Origin: a candidate division KSB1 bacterium
Lineage (GTDB): Bacteria > Zhuqueibacterota > Zhuqueibacteria > Zhuqueibacterales > Zhuqueibacteraceae
Direction: 5' to 3'
NCBI GenBank assembly: GCA_034506255.1
Contig: JAPDPX010000002.1
Coordinates: 124,001-188,000 of the forward strand
Length of the DNA stretch: 64,000 nt
Positions 16,410 through 24,684 of the stretch are shown here, piece by piece. The translations under genes and the position numbers were made by a program. The notes below the pieces were generated by a model. It saw only the letters and a list, made by a program, of their open reading frames with translations. It was not told the DNA's origin and ran no database searches. Positions within the stretch are counted from its first letter, which is position 1. Each line of letters begins with the position of its first letter.

Positions 16410-18419
16410 ATGAAATGCCGGCGCGGCACTCTGTTGCAACGGGCACGCAACAATGTCCTTCTCCGCATGGCGCTGCTGGCTGGCGGCCTGTTGTTGGGCA
16501 GCCGCGGGTATGGCCAGGATTGGCCGGACGCGGCGACGCCCACACAACCGGATTCCGCCGGCACACAATTTCCACGGCTGGCGCCCACCACGACGCGGCC
16601 ATTCACCACGCTGACGCAGTTCGGGCACGATATCGAAATCTACACCTGGCAGGCGCAGCTCAACTTTCAGAAGACGCTGGCCTCGCGCTGGCAGCTCACG
16701 CTTTTTGAACATTTCAATTCCACGCTGCAACAGCAGGGGCGCGGAGACATTTGGAAGGATGATCAATTCGCCGGCGTGCGGCTGTCGCGGCTGCTGTTGC
16801 CGGTCTGGCGGCTGGAGGTTGAAACCGACTCGCGCGTCTTCCGCGATGATTTCACCAATCGCGCCGCCACCTCCCGCAACAATGACTTCAGCCTGCACCG
16901 CCTGACCGTGCGCCACGAGGTGACGCTGGCGCAACGCCTGCGTCTGACGCCCGGGGTGGGCTACCGCTGGGAGGATTTGCTCAACCGCCGCGAATACGGC
17001 CCGCATGTCGAAGCCCGCATCTCGCTGGCCCCGGTTGCCTGGGACGAGTATGTGCATCAATTCGAAGCCGGCGGCCAGCGCGCCGACACGCCCGACCGCC
17101 GCAACGAGGATGGGCATCTCACCTACAGCGTGTCGCGCCAGTTCGAGGGCCAGGCCGCCGATTCCCTGTTCGTGCGCTTCAGCCATTTGCGGCGTGAAAA
17201 TTATTTCGCCGACACCACGCTGCAGGTTGACGGCCTGGACCGCAACCGCCGCAGCCTGGAGAATCGCCTGCAGTACCGCTTTGCCAGCGGTCTGCTGCAG
17301 TTGCGCACGGAATTGAGCGAAACCGAGCTCACCGGCACGCGGCGCAGGGTGACGCCGGTGACACTGGCCGGCCGCCTCAGCGGCCGCTTTCACGAGCGCA
17401 ATTTCGAGTCTTCGCATCAGGGCTTGCTGTTGTGGCAGGGTGACGGCTTTGCCAGCGAGCTCACCTTTGCCTATGCCTCGCGCAACCGCACCTTCGCGAT
17501 CCCGGATTCACTGCGGGCCAGCCCGTTTCTGCGGCGCTTTCCGCGCCAGGGCTTCGATGCCGAGGATTGGGATCTCGCGCTCGGCCACCGGCTGCTGTGG
17601 CGGCTCAGCCGCCGCGACTCGCTGCGCTGGTCTGGGCGCGCCACCCGCACCGCGCACAACACCGCCAATCTCGAAAATCCCGATGACTATGACCGCGTGC
17701 AGGTGCAGGCGAATGTGCTGTATGAGCGCCGTTTGCATGCCGGCCTGCGCCTGCGCTGGGAGCTGCGCAGTTATCTCGAACATCAGGTTTATCTCAAGCG
17801 CAATCTCTCGGCGGACAACCGCTGGATTCGCATTCTGCAACTGCTGCCGCAACTCGTGATCACGCCGGGGGAGGGCATGACCCTGCACCAGGGCTTTGGC
17901 GTGCGCGCCACCTACATCGACTACGACTTTCCGGAGACCGTGGCGCGGCGCCGCAGCCTGGTGTTTCGGGACTTCGTCATCACGGATTCGCTCACCGCCC
18001 GCCTCACGCGCGCCACCCAGCTCGGGTTGCAATACAAATTCACCCTGGAAGAACGCGGCATGCTGGACTGGGAGCGCTGGCTGCAAACGCCGCAAACGAG
18101 CTTGCATCGGCACTTTGCCTTGCTTACTTTCCGGCACGAGCTGGCGCCGGGCTTTGTCTTCACGCCGAGCGCGAGTTACTACCGAGAAGACGCCTGGACG
18201 TTCCGGCGGCGCCGCCCGGGCAGCGGCTATCAACAACAATTCAGCCATGCCCAGGTTATCGTCACGCCGGGCGTGGTGATCAGTTACTGGCGGCCGCCAC
18301 ACACGCTCCTGTTGCTCACCGCCCGCCGGCAGATCAGCCGGCGTCTGCGCGCCAGCCAGCCGCCGGCGCCGGATCAGCACATCGACACGTTCAACCTGAC
18401 GCTGCAATGGGCCTTGTGA
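16410..18419 (+). CDS. large putative outer-membrane beta-barrel protein
   Basis: The product (669 residues from the ATG at 16410; the same frame is open from an ATG at 16272) has a basic N-region and a signal-peptide core (MALLAGGLLLGSRGYGQ). The mature part is a long series of amphipathic strands of 10-14 residues with arginine-rich turns, such as FQKTLASRWQLTLFEHF, LRLTPGVGYRWEDLL and LRLRWELRSYLEHQVYL, and ends in a strand closing with LQWAL. This suggests an outer-membrane barrel of more than 20 strands without a plug or TonB box. Many FCB genomes carry similar unnamed proteins. The frame is certain from its length and codon bias; function is unknown. The start at 16410 is chosen to place the signal peptide near the N-terminus. 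Confidence 0.72.
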   Translation: MKCRRGTLLQRARNNVLLRMALLAGGLLLGSRGYGQDWPDAATPTQPDSAGTQFPRLAPTTTRPFTTLTQFGHDIEIYTWQAQLNFQKTLASRWQLTLFEHFNSTLQQQGRGDIWKDDQFAGVRLSRLLLPVWRLEVETDSRVFRDDFTNRAATSRNNDFSLHRLTVRHEVTLAQRLRLTPGVGYRWEDLLNRREYGPHVEARISLAPVAWDEYVHQFEAGGQRADTPDRRNEDGHLTYSVSRQFEGQAADSLFVRFSHLRRENYFADTTLQVDGLDRNRRSLENRLQYRFASGLLQLRTELSETELTGTRRRVTPVTLAGRLSGRFHERNFESSHQGLLLWQGDGFASELTFAYASRNRTFAIPDSLRASPFLRRFPRQGFDAEDWDLALGHRLLWRLSRRDSLRWSGRATRTAHNTANLENPDDYDRVQVQANVLYERRLHAGLRLRWELRSYLEHQVYLKRNLSADNRWIRILQLLPQLVITPGEGMTLHQGFGVRATYIDYDFPETVARRRSLVFRDFVITDSLTARLTRATQLGLQYKFTLEERGMLDWERWLQTPQTSLHRHFALLTFRHELAPGFVFTPSASYYREDAWTFRRRRPGSGYQQQFSHAQVIVTPGVVISYWRPPHTLLLLTARRQISRRLRASQPPAPDQHIDTFNLTLQWAL

Positions 18420-18621
18420 GGCGCAACGCCGGCACAACGTGAGACCGATTCCTCTGCCAAACCCGCGGGCCAGGGATGGCCGTTCGCCATCGCCAGGGAA
18501 GGTGCCTGTTTCACGGCGGCCTCGGCGCCGCCTGCGCAACCATGGGATGACGAGAAAGCGACGTTCCCGGGAAACAGTGCAACACAGCCGTTTGCCTTGA
18601 ACCTCAATCTGGATCACAAAC

Positions 18622-19050
18622 ATGGCGCACGCAAAAAGCACCACCTACAACCTGGTGGCCACCAGTGACCAACCGGATTTGATTCATGAGATCGAACGGC
18701 TTGCCGACAAGGCCTCGCGGCTCGCCGGTTTTTCCGAGGAGGAGCGTGACAGCCTGGCGATTGCGGTGACGGAGATCGGCAACAATGCCATCAATCATGG
18801 CAACAAACGCGATCCCCGCAAGCGGGTGTTCGTCGACATCACCGCGCGCGTTGGTGAAGTGCGGGTGGTGATCCGGGACGAAGGGCCGGGCTTCAATCCC
18901 GATCTCCTGAGCAATCCGCTGGACCCCGAGAACCTGCTGCGCGAAAGCGGCCGCGGCGTGTTTATCGTGCGTTCGCTGATGGATGAGGTTTATTTCGATT
19001 TCTCACGCGGCGGCACCGAGACCACCCTGATCAAACGCCGCAAAACATGA
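18622..19050 (+). CDS. RsbW-like anti-sigma factor / serine kinase (HATPase_c_2)
   Basis: This 142-residue protein is a stand-alone GHKL ATP-binding domain of the RsbW/SpoIIAB type. It has the N box IAVTEIGNNAINHGNK (about residues 50-65), the G1 box RDEGPGFNP (about 86-94) and the G2-like SGRGVFIVRSLMDEV. Such proteins phosphorylate a STAS-domain antagonist and sequester a sigma factor or other partner. The next gene, 21 bases downstream, is a PP2C phosphatase of the kind that reverses that phosphorylation, so the two form a partner-switching unit. No STAS gene or sigma factor is next to them. Family assignment is strong; the target is unknown. Confidence 0.88.
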   Translation: MAHAKSTTYNLVATSDQPDLIHEIERLADKASRLAGFSEEERDSLAIAVTEIGNNAINHGNKRDPRKRVFVDITARVGEVRVVIRDEGPGFNPDLLSNPLDPENLLRESGRGVFIVRSLMDEVYFDFSRGGTETTLIKRRKT

Positions 19051-19071
19051 CACCCGGTTGGATAGGCGCGC

Positions 19072-21333
19072 ATGACTCTCTCCTTTTTCGCCCAGCTCAT
19101 CTATCTGATGTGCGGCGCGGTCTTGTTCCTGCTGGGCTTTCTCATTTTTCGCGAAGACAGCACGCGGCGGCTCAACCGGATCACCGCCATCATGTTGTTT
19201 CTCGCCGGCCTGGGCCCGATCCTGGGCGCCTTCGGTTTGCTGCTGCAGCAAGCCGGCTCGCCCGCCGAGGTGGATTTCACTTTTCTTCAGCGCCTGTACA
19301 TTCTCTGGGAATTCTTCTTCCCCCAGCTCGTCCTGTTCAGCCTGGTGTTTCCGCTCGCACATCCGGTGCTCACTTCCCATCCGCGCCTGCCGGTGTGGTT
19401 GTTCGTGCCGCATGCCTTTCATCTGCTGCTGTCGTTTGCGCTGCCCGATCCCTCCCGGCTGCCGGCCCTGCGCCAACTGCTGGGGTTGACGCCGGGCTGG
19501 CCGGCGTTGCTGCAGCCGCTCGAGATGCTGCTGGAGGGCATGCTCAGCCTGCTGGCGTGTGCCGCAGCGCATCACGAAACGCATTTCGCCGCGCTCAACA
19601 TTCTCTATGTGCTGGCCGCCGTCGCCTTCATGCAGCATAGCTACCAGCGCCTGAAAAATCCGCGCGTGCGCGCGCAAACCCGCTGGGTGATGTGGGGCAT
19701 CCTTGCCAGTCTGGCGCTCTATGCCATCGCCTTCCTGCTGCCCAAGATCTTTCCCTTCCGCGTGGCACCCGAACTGGCCTATGTGCTGGCGATTGCCTGC
19801 CTGCTCATCGGCGCCGGGGCCCTGGCCTGGGCCATCATTCGCTATCAATTTCTCGATGTCCGTTTCCTCATTCGCCGCAGCTTCGTCTATTCCGCCACCT
19901 CCGGCCTGCTGGTCGGCGCCTATTTGCTGATTTACAACAAAGCCCGCAGCGCGGTGAATTCGGTGCTGGGGCTGAATCTGCCGCTCGTCGAAGTCATTTT
20001 CCTGCTGATCGCGATCATCGCTTTTCAACCGCTGCTCAGTCTGATCGAGAGCCTGGTGGAACGCTGGCTGTTCAGCGCCACCCCCGATTATCAGCATTTC
20101 CTGCAGCGCCTCAGCCGCGATTTGCTGAGCGTGATGAATCCCGGACAGTTGCAGGAGAAAATCACGCACGCGCTGCGCCAGGCGCTGGGCGCGGAGAGTG
20201 TCCACCTTCTTCTGGAGGATGAACAGCAGCAGGCCTTCACCACCATCATTGCCACCAACGGCCGGTCGGAGGAAACGCACAGCGAGGTCAGCCCCACCGA
20301 AGTGCGTTTCCACAGAGAGGGCCAGTTCGTGCCGCTGCTGGCGCGCATGGAATCGCCGGTTTATGCCGACGACCTGCAGCCGCAGATCAGCGACGCGCAC
20401 GAAAAAGAGGCACTCACCCGGCTGCGCTCCCGGCTGCTGCTGCCGCTCGTGCGGCATGGCGAACTGGTGGGCATCCTCTCGGTGGGCGCCAAGCCCTCGC
20501 GGCAGCCGTTTTCGTATGAAGACATGACGCTGCTCACCCTGCTCTCCAACCAGGCCACCATTGCCATTGAGAACGCCCGTCTCTATCAGGAGAAATTGCA
20601 AAAGCAGCGCCTCGATGAAGAGCTGAATGTGGCGCGCGAGATTCAGCGCCTGCTGCTGCCGCGCCAGATGCCGGCCTCCCCGCACTTCGACCTTGCCGCC
20701 ATCAACCTGCCCTCGCTCGAGGTCGGCGGCGACTTGTATGATTTCGTCACGCTGCCCGGCGACGCCATCGGCGTGGCGATCGGCGATGTCGCGGGCAAGG
20801 GCGTGCCCGGTGCGATTTTGATGGCGAACTTGCTGGCGGTCTTTCGCGCCACCGCCGGCCGCAGTCTGCATCCCCGCGAAGTGGTGGCAAACTTGAATGC
20901 CCAGATCACGCGCACCACCACCCCCGAGAAATATGCCACGTTCTGCTATGCTGTGCTTTTGCCGGCGGAGAACCGCCTCGCCTACACCAATGCCGGGCAC
21001 AATTACCCGGTGCTGATGCGGCGCGACGGCCTGCTGGTGGAACTCTGCCACTCGGATTTGATCGTGGGGGTGTGCGAAGAGGCCGGTTATCATGAGCACC
21101 GGATGACACTGGCGGCCGGCGATGCCCTGGTCTTCTACACCGATGGCGTCACCGAAGCGGTGAATCAAGGCCTGCAGGAATTCGGCAAGGAACGCCTGTT
21201 CGAGGTGATCAAGGCCGGCCGCCAGGATTCCGCCGAGGGTCTGCGCAACCGCATCTATGAAGCGGTATTGCAATTCACCGGCGATATGCCGCAATCCGAC
21301 GACCTGACCCTGGTGGTGGTGCGGGTGAAATGA
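19072..21333 (+). CDS. membrane-bound PP2C (SpoIIE/RsbU-type) phosphatase with GAF domain
   Basis: The 753-residue product has three parts. About eight hydrophobic helices fill residues 1-330 (for example LIYLMCGAVLFLLGFLIF and VEVIFLLIAIIAFQPLL). A GAF-like domain at about 340-500 contains LLPLVRHGELVGILSVGAK and LLSNQATIAIENARLYQEK. A SpoIIE-type phosphatase at about 515-753 begins AREIQRLLLPRQMP and has the metal-binding VGGDLYDF, IGDVAGKGVPGAI, YTNAGHNYP, LVFYTDGVTEA and SDDLTLVVVR. Its substrate is expected to be a phosphorylated STAS anti-anti-sigma factor. It probably shares a transcript with the anti-sigma kinase just upstream. The membrane region may sense an envelope signal. Confidence 0.9.
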   Translation: MTLSFFAQLIYLMCGAVLFLLGFLIFREDSTRRLNRITAIMLFLAGLGPILGAFGLLLQQAGSPAEVDFTFLQRLYILWEFFFPQLVLFSLVFPLAHPVLTSHPRLPVWLFVPHAFHLLLSFALPDPSRLPALRQLLGLTPGWPALLQPLEMLLEGMLSLLACAAAHHETHFAALNILYVLAAVAFMQHSYQRLKNPRVRAQTRWVMWGILASLALYAIAFLLPKIFPFRVAPELAYVLAIACLLIGAGALAWAIIRYQFLDVRFLIRRSFVYSATSGLLVGAYLLIYNKARSAVNSVLGLNLPLVEVIFLLIAIIAFQPLLSLIESLVERWLFSATPDYQHFLQRLSRDLLSVMNPGQLQEKITHALRQALGAESVHLLLEDEQQQAFTTIIATNGRSEETHSEVSPTEVRFHREGQFVPLLARMESPVYADDLQPQISDAHEKEALTRLRSRLLLPLVRHGELVGILSVGAKPSRQPFSYEDMTLLTLLSNQATIAIENARLYQEKLQKQRLDEELNVAREIQRLLLPRQMPASPHFDLAAINLPSLEVGGDLYDFVTLPGDAIGVAIGDVAGKGVPGAILMANLLAVFRATAGRSLHPREVVANLNAQITRTTTPEKYATFCYAVLLPAENRLAYTNAGHNYPVLMRRDGLLVELCHSDLIVGVCEEAGYHEHRMTLAAGDALVFYTDGVTEAVNQGLQEFGKERLFEVIKAGRQDSAEGLRNRIYEAVLQFTGDMPQSDDLTLVVVRVK

Positions 21334-21359
21334 GGGCGTAACCGCCTGTTCAGAGGATC

Positions 21360-21678
21360 TGAATTTTGCATGCTGGCATGCTGCTTTCTGGAAGAAATAA
21401 GGTGTTCACAAAGCTCCGTCAGTTATTCCGTCCGAAGTCATGCAAGACCTTTCTCGAATGTGGCGAAGCCCTGATTGCGAAATTCGCCCGTTTGCCGAAG
21501 GCGTCACGGCTTCTCTCCCACGAAAATGGACTCCCACGAAACGGCTGTTTCCGCGGGATTTCTGCTTTCGATGGCAGATTGTTCGTGTTTGATCCTGAGA
21601 CTGAGGGTTGAATTTCTGTTGCGCTGCCTGAATTCTGCATGCTGGCCTGCTGTTGTCCGGAAGAAGTGGCGTGTGTGC
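21360..21678 (+). repeat. pair of about 49-base direct repeats
   Basis: The segment 21360-21408, beginning TGAATTTTGCATGCTGGC, recurs at 21629-21677 beginning TGAATTCTGCATGCTGGC; both continue into TCTGGAAGAA/TCCGGAAGAA and a GTGT word. They lie 269 bases apart and bracket the proximal module of the dispersed repeat, as if that segment had been inserted or duplicated between them. Confidence 0.55.
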
Positions 21679-21812
21679 AGTGCACCCCCGCCGGAGTTGA
21701 CCGCACGTTTGTCTGTAAAATTTTTTATGCCCACCCCGGGGTGGGTGGGCGTCGCAATCAAATCGGCGTTTCCCGCTGATGGGATAAAGCCAGGCGCAAA
21801 ATTCAGGTGGTG
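21440..21812 (+). repeat. dispersed intergenic repeat, most complete copy (copy A)
   Basis: This gap of 696 bases between the PP2C gene and the next gene holds no gene. 21444-21620 carries the proximal module (GCGAAATTCGCC, CACGAAAATGGACTCCCACG, then CTGCTTTCG) and a diverged central module (GAGGGTTGAATTTCTG). 21747-21812 carries the distal module (GGCGTCGCAATCAAATCGGC). A perfect 16-base palindrome, CCCACCCCGGGGTGGG, sits at 21730-21745 just before the distal module. Similarity to the other copies is roughly 70-85 percent by eye. Confidence 0.65.
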
Positions 21813-21845
21813 ACATTGGACATCTTGTCTGCATGCCGGCTGACA
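21811..21845. repeat. REP-like short palindromic sequence, diverged
   Basis: GGACATCTTGTCTGCATGCCGGC is nearly the same as the clear palindrome at 45221-45250 (GCAGACATCTTGTCTGC), with one arm degraded. It lies right after the distal end of the dispersed repeat. Confidence 0.45.
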
Positions 21846-22029
21846 ACTGCGCGCCGGCGTTCTCGAGGAATGTTTGGCCGTTCAAGGAAAGCCGCTGCCC
21901 GGCCGGCTTTCGCGAATGATCAAATTTTTGCCTGGCAAATTTGTTTGAGAAACAAACCCAAAATTCGCATCGCTTGCGGATGCCCGGGGGCGCTCCTGCA
22001 AACGATGCTGCCAACGTCATTGCCCGAGC

Positions 22030-23304
22030 ATGAGATCCAAAACCACAATGCGTCGTGATTATGCCGCCAAATTTGCCAGCTTTGCCGGCAAAACGCTTTA
22101 TGAAAAACTGCCGCCACACCAGCAGGAATTTCTGCGGCGCCTGGCGTTTGCGCTGCGCTTCACCTTTCAGGAATTCCGCCAGGTGGTGGCCGCCTGTCGT
22201 GATCTCAGCCTGTGGGGTGAAGGGGATTTGGAATCCTGGTGGCGGCAGCGCGCGGCTGCCTCCGCCGGAAATGACAGACGGCACAAGCAGCGGTTGCTGG
22301 CGGAACTGCAGGTCGAGCTGAACGCGCTGCGGCGGGCGCCCAAGACCTACCCGCTCGTTCCCCTGACCCGGCCCAAGCAGCGCGAGAAAAACCTGATCAC
22401 GGTGAGGGATTCCGACAAGAACATCTTTGGCATGTGCCCGGTGGCCTCGGAAAAAACCGTGTGCTGCAACCTGCGCACGATCGATGTGGTGGAGAATTGT
22501 ATTTTTGGGTGCTCCTATTGTTCGATTCAAACCTTCTACAGTGCCGAGATCGTGTTCGACGCGCGCTTTGCCGAGAAACTCGCGGCGCTTGAACTGCAGC
22601 CGGACCGCTTTTATCACATCGGCACCGGCCAGTCGTCTGACTCGCTGGCGTGGGGCAATCGCCATGGCATTCTCGATGCCTTGTGCCGCTTTGCCGCGGC
22701 TCATCCCAATATTTTGCTGGAGCTGAAAACCAAGTCCGACAATGTCCGTTACTTTCTTGAACGGGAAGTGCCGGCCAACGTGGTCATCAGTTGGTCGCTG
22801 AACACGCCAATCATCATTGCCAACGAGGAACATTTCACGGCGAGTCTGGAAAAACGGCTGGCCGCCGCGCGCCAGGTGGCTGACCGCGGCCTGGGTGTGG
22901 CGTTTCATTTTCATCCGATGGTGTATTACGACAAGTGGCAGGAGGATTATCCGGCGGTCGCGGCAGAGCTGCAGCAGCGTTTTGATCCCTCGGAGGTGCG
23001 CTTCCTCTCCTTCGGCTCGGTGACACTGATCAAACCGGTGCTGCACAAGATTCGGGAGCTGGGCTACGCCACCAAAATTTCACAAATGGAAATGGTGCCC
23101 GACCCGCACGGCAAGCTCACCTATCCCGATGAAATCAAAGTGATGATGTTTCGCAGAATGTATGAGGCCTTTGCGCCCTGGCATGGCGTGGTGTTTTTTT
23201 ATCTGTGCATGGAAAAAGCGGAGATTTGGCGGCAGACTTTCGGCTATGTTTATCCGGACAACGAGACGTTCGAGGCGGAATTTGGGCGGCGCACACGACG
23301 GTGA
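22030..23304 (+). CDS. spore photoproduct lyase-like radical SAM protein
   Basis: This 424-residue protein resembles the SplB-like radical SAM family. The cluster motif is C-x3-C-x2-C within VENCIFGCSYCSIQTFY (about residue 156-172). The family features ELKTKSDNVRYFL, VVISWSLNTP and VAFHFHPMVYYDKW (the H-P-M sequence) follow. An N-terminal helical extension of about 100 residues precedes the barrel. Spore photoproduct lyase reverses a thymine dimer in spore DNA, but this group also occurs in bacteria that do not sporulate, where the substrate is not known. The adjacent gene encodes an iron/manganese transporter-like protein. Start at 22030 is tentative; an in-frame ATG lies at 22048. Confidence 0.8.
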   Translation: MRSKTTMRRDYAAKFASFAGKTLYEKLPPHQQEFLRRLAFALRFTFQEFRQVVAACRDLSLWGEGDLESWWRQRAAASAGNDRRHKQRLLAELQVELNALRRAPKTYPLVPLTRPKQREKNLITVRDSDKNIFGMCPVASEKTVCCNLRTIDVVENCIFGCSYCSIQTFYSAEIVFDARFAEKLAALELQPDRFYHIGTGQSSDSLAWGNRHGILDALCRFAAAHPNILLELKTKSDNVRYFLEREVPANVVISWSLNTPIIIANEEHFTASLEKRLAAARQVADRGLGVAFHFHPMVYYDKWQEDYPAVAAELQQRFDPSEVRFLSFGSVTLIKPVLHKIRELGYATKISQMEMVPDPHGKLTYPDEIKVMMFRRMYEAFAPWHGVVFFYLCMEKAEIWRQTFGYVYPDNETFEAEFGRRTRR

Positions 23305-23382
23305 CAACCCGCCCTGGCCGGGCGTGCCTGACGTTCCGGCATGAACCACAGTCCTTTCATTGTCATTCACGGAGAACGACGA

Positions 23383-24267
23383 ATGCCCCCGCGCGAGCTG
23401 TTGATCGAATACTGCGAAGACGAGTTCACCGATTATCTGGTGTATCAAAAGCTGGCGCAGCGGGAGAACCAAACGGAGCGCCGCCAACTGCTGCTGGCGT
23501 TGTCGCGGCAGGAGCAGGAACATTATGAATTTTGGCGGGACGTTCTCGACGGCCATGTGCCGCGTCCGCGCCGTCTGGTGCTGCATTTCATCGTGGCGCT
23601 GCGTTACCTTTTCGGGCTGACCTTTGCCATCAAGTTTCTCGAGCGTCATGAAAAGCAAGTGATTGAAGAATACCGCCGCGTGCGCCCCCTGTTCGAAGGG
23701 CAGGCTGGCGCCCGCTTGGAACGAATGATCGCCGACGAAGAGCAGCATGAAAACTTTTTCATCGGGCAGATCAACGAAAGCGTGGTGAAATATCTGGGGT
23801 TCATCGTGCTCGGTTTGGCCGATGCCATCATCGAGATCACCGGCGTGCATGCCGGTTTCCTCGGGGTCACCAGCTCCACCACCATGGCCGGGGTTGCCGG
23901 TTTGATCGTGGGCTTTGCCGCCGCGATTTCAATGGCCACGGCCGCTTATCTGCAGGCCAAGCAGGGGTCGGAGCGCAATCCGCTGGTCTCCGCGCTGCTC
24001 ACCGGCTTTTCCTATCTGCTGGCAGTGGTCTTTTTGGCGCTGCCCTACTTTCTCACCGCGCGCATGCTGCTTGCGTTTCTCGTCTCCCTGGGGATGGCCA
24101 TGCTGCTCACCGCCTATTTCACCTTTTATTCGGCCGTCTTGTTCGACCGTCACTTCGGCCGCGAGTTTGTCGAAAGCACGCTGCTGACGTTTGGCACGGC
24201 GATCGCCACCTACTTTTTTGGCGAATTTCTTGGCCGGGTTTTCGGCCTGCCACATTATGCTTCCTGA
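23383..24267 (+). CDS. ferritin-like / VIT1-CCC1 fusion (MbfA-like metal transporter)
   Basis: The 294-residue product combines two domains. Residues about 1-130 are ferritin/rubrerythrin-like, with metal-ligand patterns LLIEYCEDEFTDYLVYQKLA, LSRQEQEHYEFW and MIADEEQHENFF. Residues about 135-294 form a VIT1/CCC1 transporter with five helices, including ADAIIEITGVHAGFLGVTSS and VGFAAAISMATAAYLQAKQG. The same fusion is known as MbfA in Bradyrhizobium and Agrobacterium, an iron exporter of the inner membrane. The ATG at 23383 is chosen over one at 23341 because GGAG precedes it by eight bases and the ferritin-like helix then starts at once. It probably exports Fe or Mn and limits oxidative damage. 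Confidence 0.87.
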   Translation: MPPRELLIEYCEDEFTDYLVYQKLAQRENQTERRQLLLALSRQEQEHYEFWRDVLDGHVPRPRRLVLHFIVALRYLFGLTFAIKFLERHEKQVIEEYRRVRPLFEGQAGARLERMIADEEQHENFFIGQINESVVKYLGFIVLGLADAIIEITGVHAGFLGVTSSTTMAGVAGLIVGFAAAISMATAAYLQAKQGSERNPLVSALLTGFSYLLAVVFLALPYFLTARMLLAFLVSLGMAMLLTAYFTFYSAVLFDRHFGREFVESTLLTFGTAIATYFFGEFLGRVFGLPHYAS

Positions 24268-24684
24268 GACTGCGGCGGGAAGCTATCCGAAGGCGGATCA
24301 ATGGCCGTTTCGGCGGTGTTTTCGGGGGGCAGGCCGCCGGAACCGCCACGTTTTGCGCAGGGCGAATAGACGGCCGGCGTGCGTCAAAACAGGACTTGAT
24401 CAAGCGGCCATCGCGTGATTTTTCGGCAACGGAGCCGGCACGGCGTCTGCTCCGGGAGGGACGCAAAAATGAAATCCCGTTGTCTGTCATGTCCCCCTGG
24501 CCGCATGCAGTGACTGCGACGACTCGCGACTTCGGGCCGGCGCGGCCGCACGCGGGCGGCGATTGCATGCGCGCTTTGCCGTGCCACCCGCGGAATCGCA
24601 GCTTGCTTTTCTCCCATTCTCTCTTAAATTTCAAATTGCAAAAAACAGGAAACCGGAGCATCAGGCAACAGTGTTTGTGATCCC
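24268..24684. other. intergenic region before gltX, no gene seen
   Basis: About 417 bases. The last 80 bases are AT-rich (TCTCTTAAATTTCAAATTGC and an A run near 24643) and could carry the gltX promoter, but I cannot define -35/-10 boxes with confidence. No RNA structure or repeat is evident in the GC-rich part. Confidence 0.35.

Noticed and set aside
19003..21294. A 763-codon minus-strand frame
   Set aside because: It is the shadow of the PP2C phosphatase gene; the translation is Gln/His/Arg-rich with no motif.
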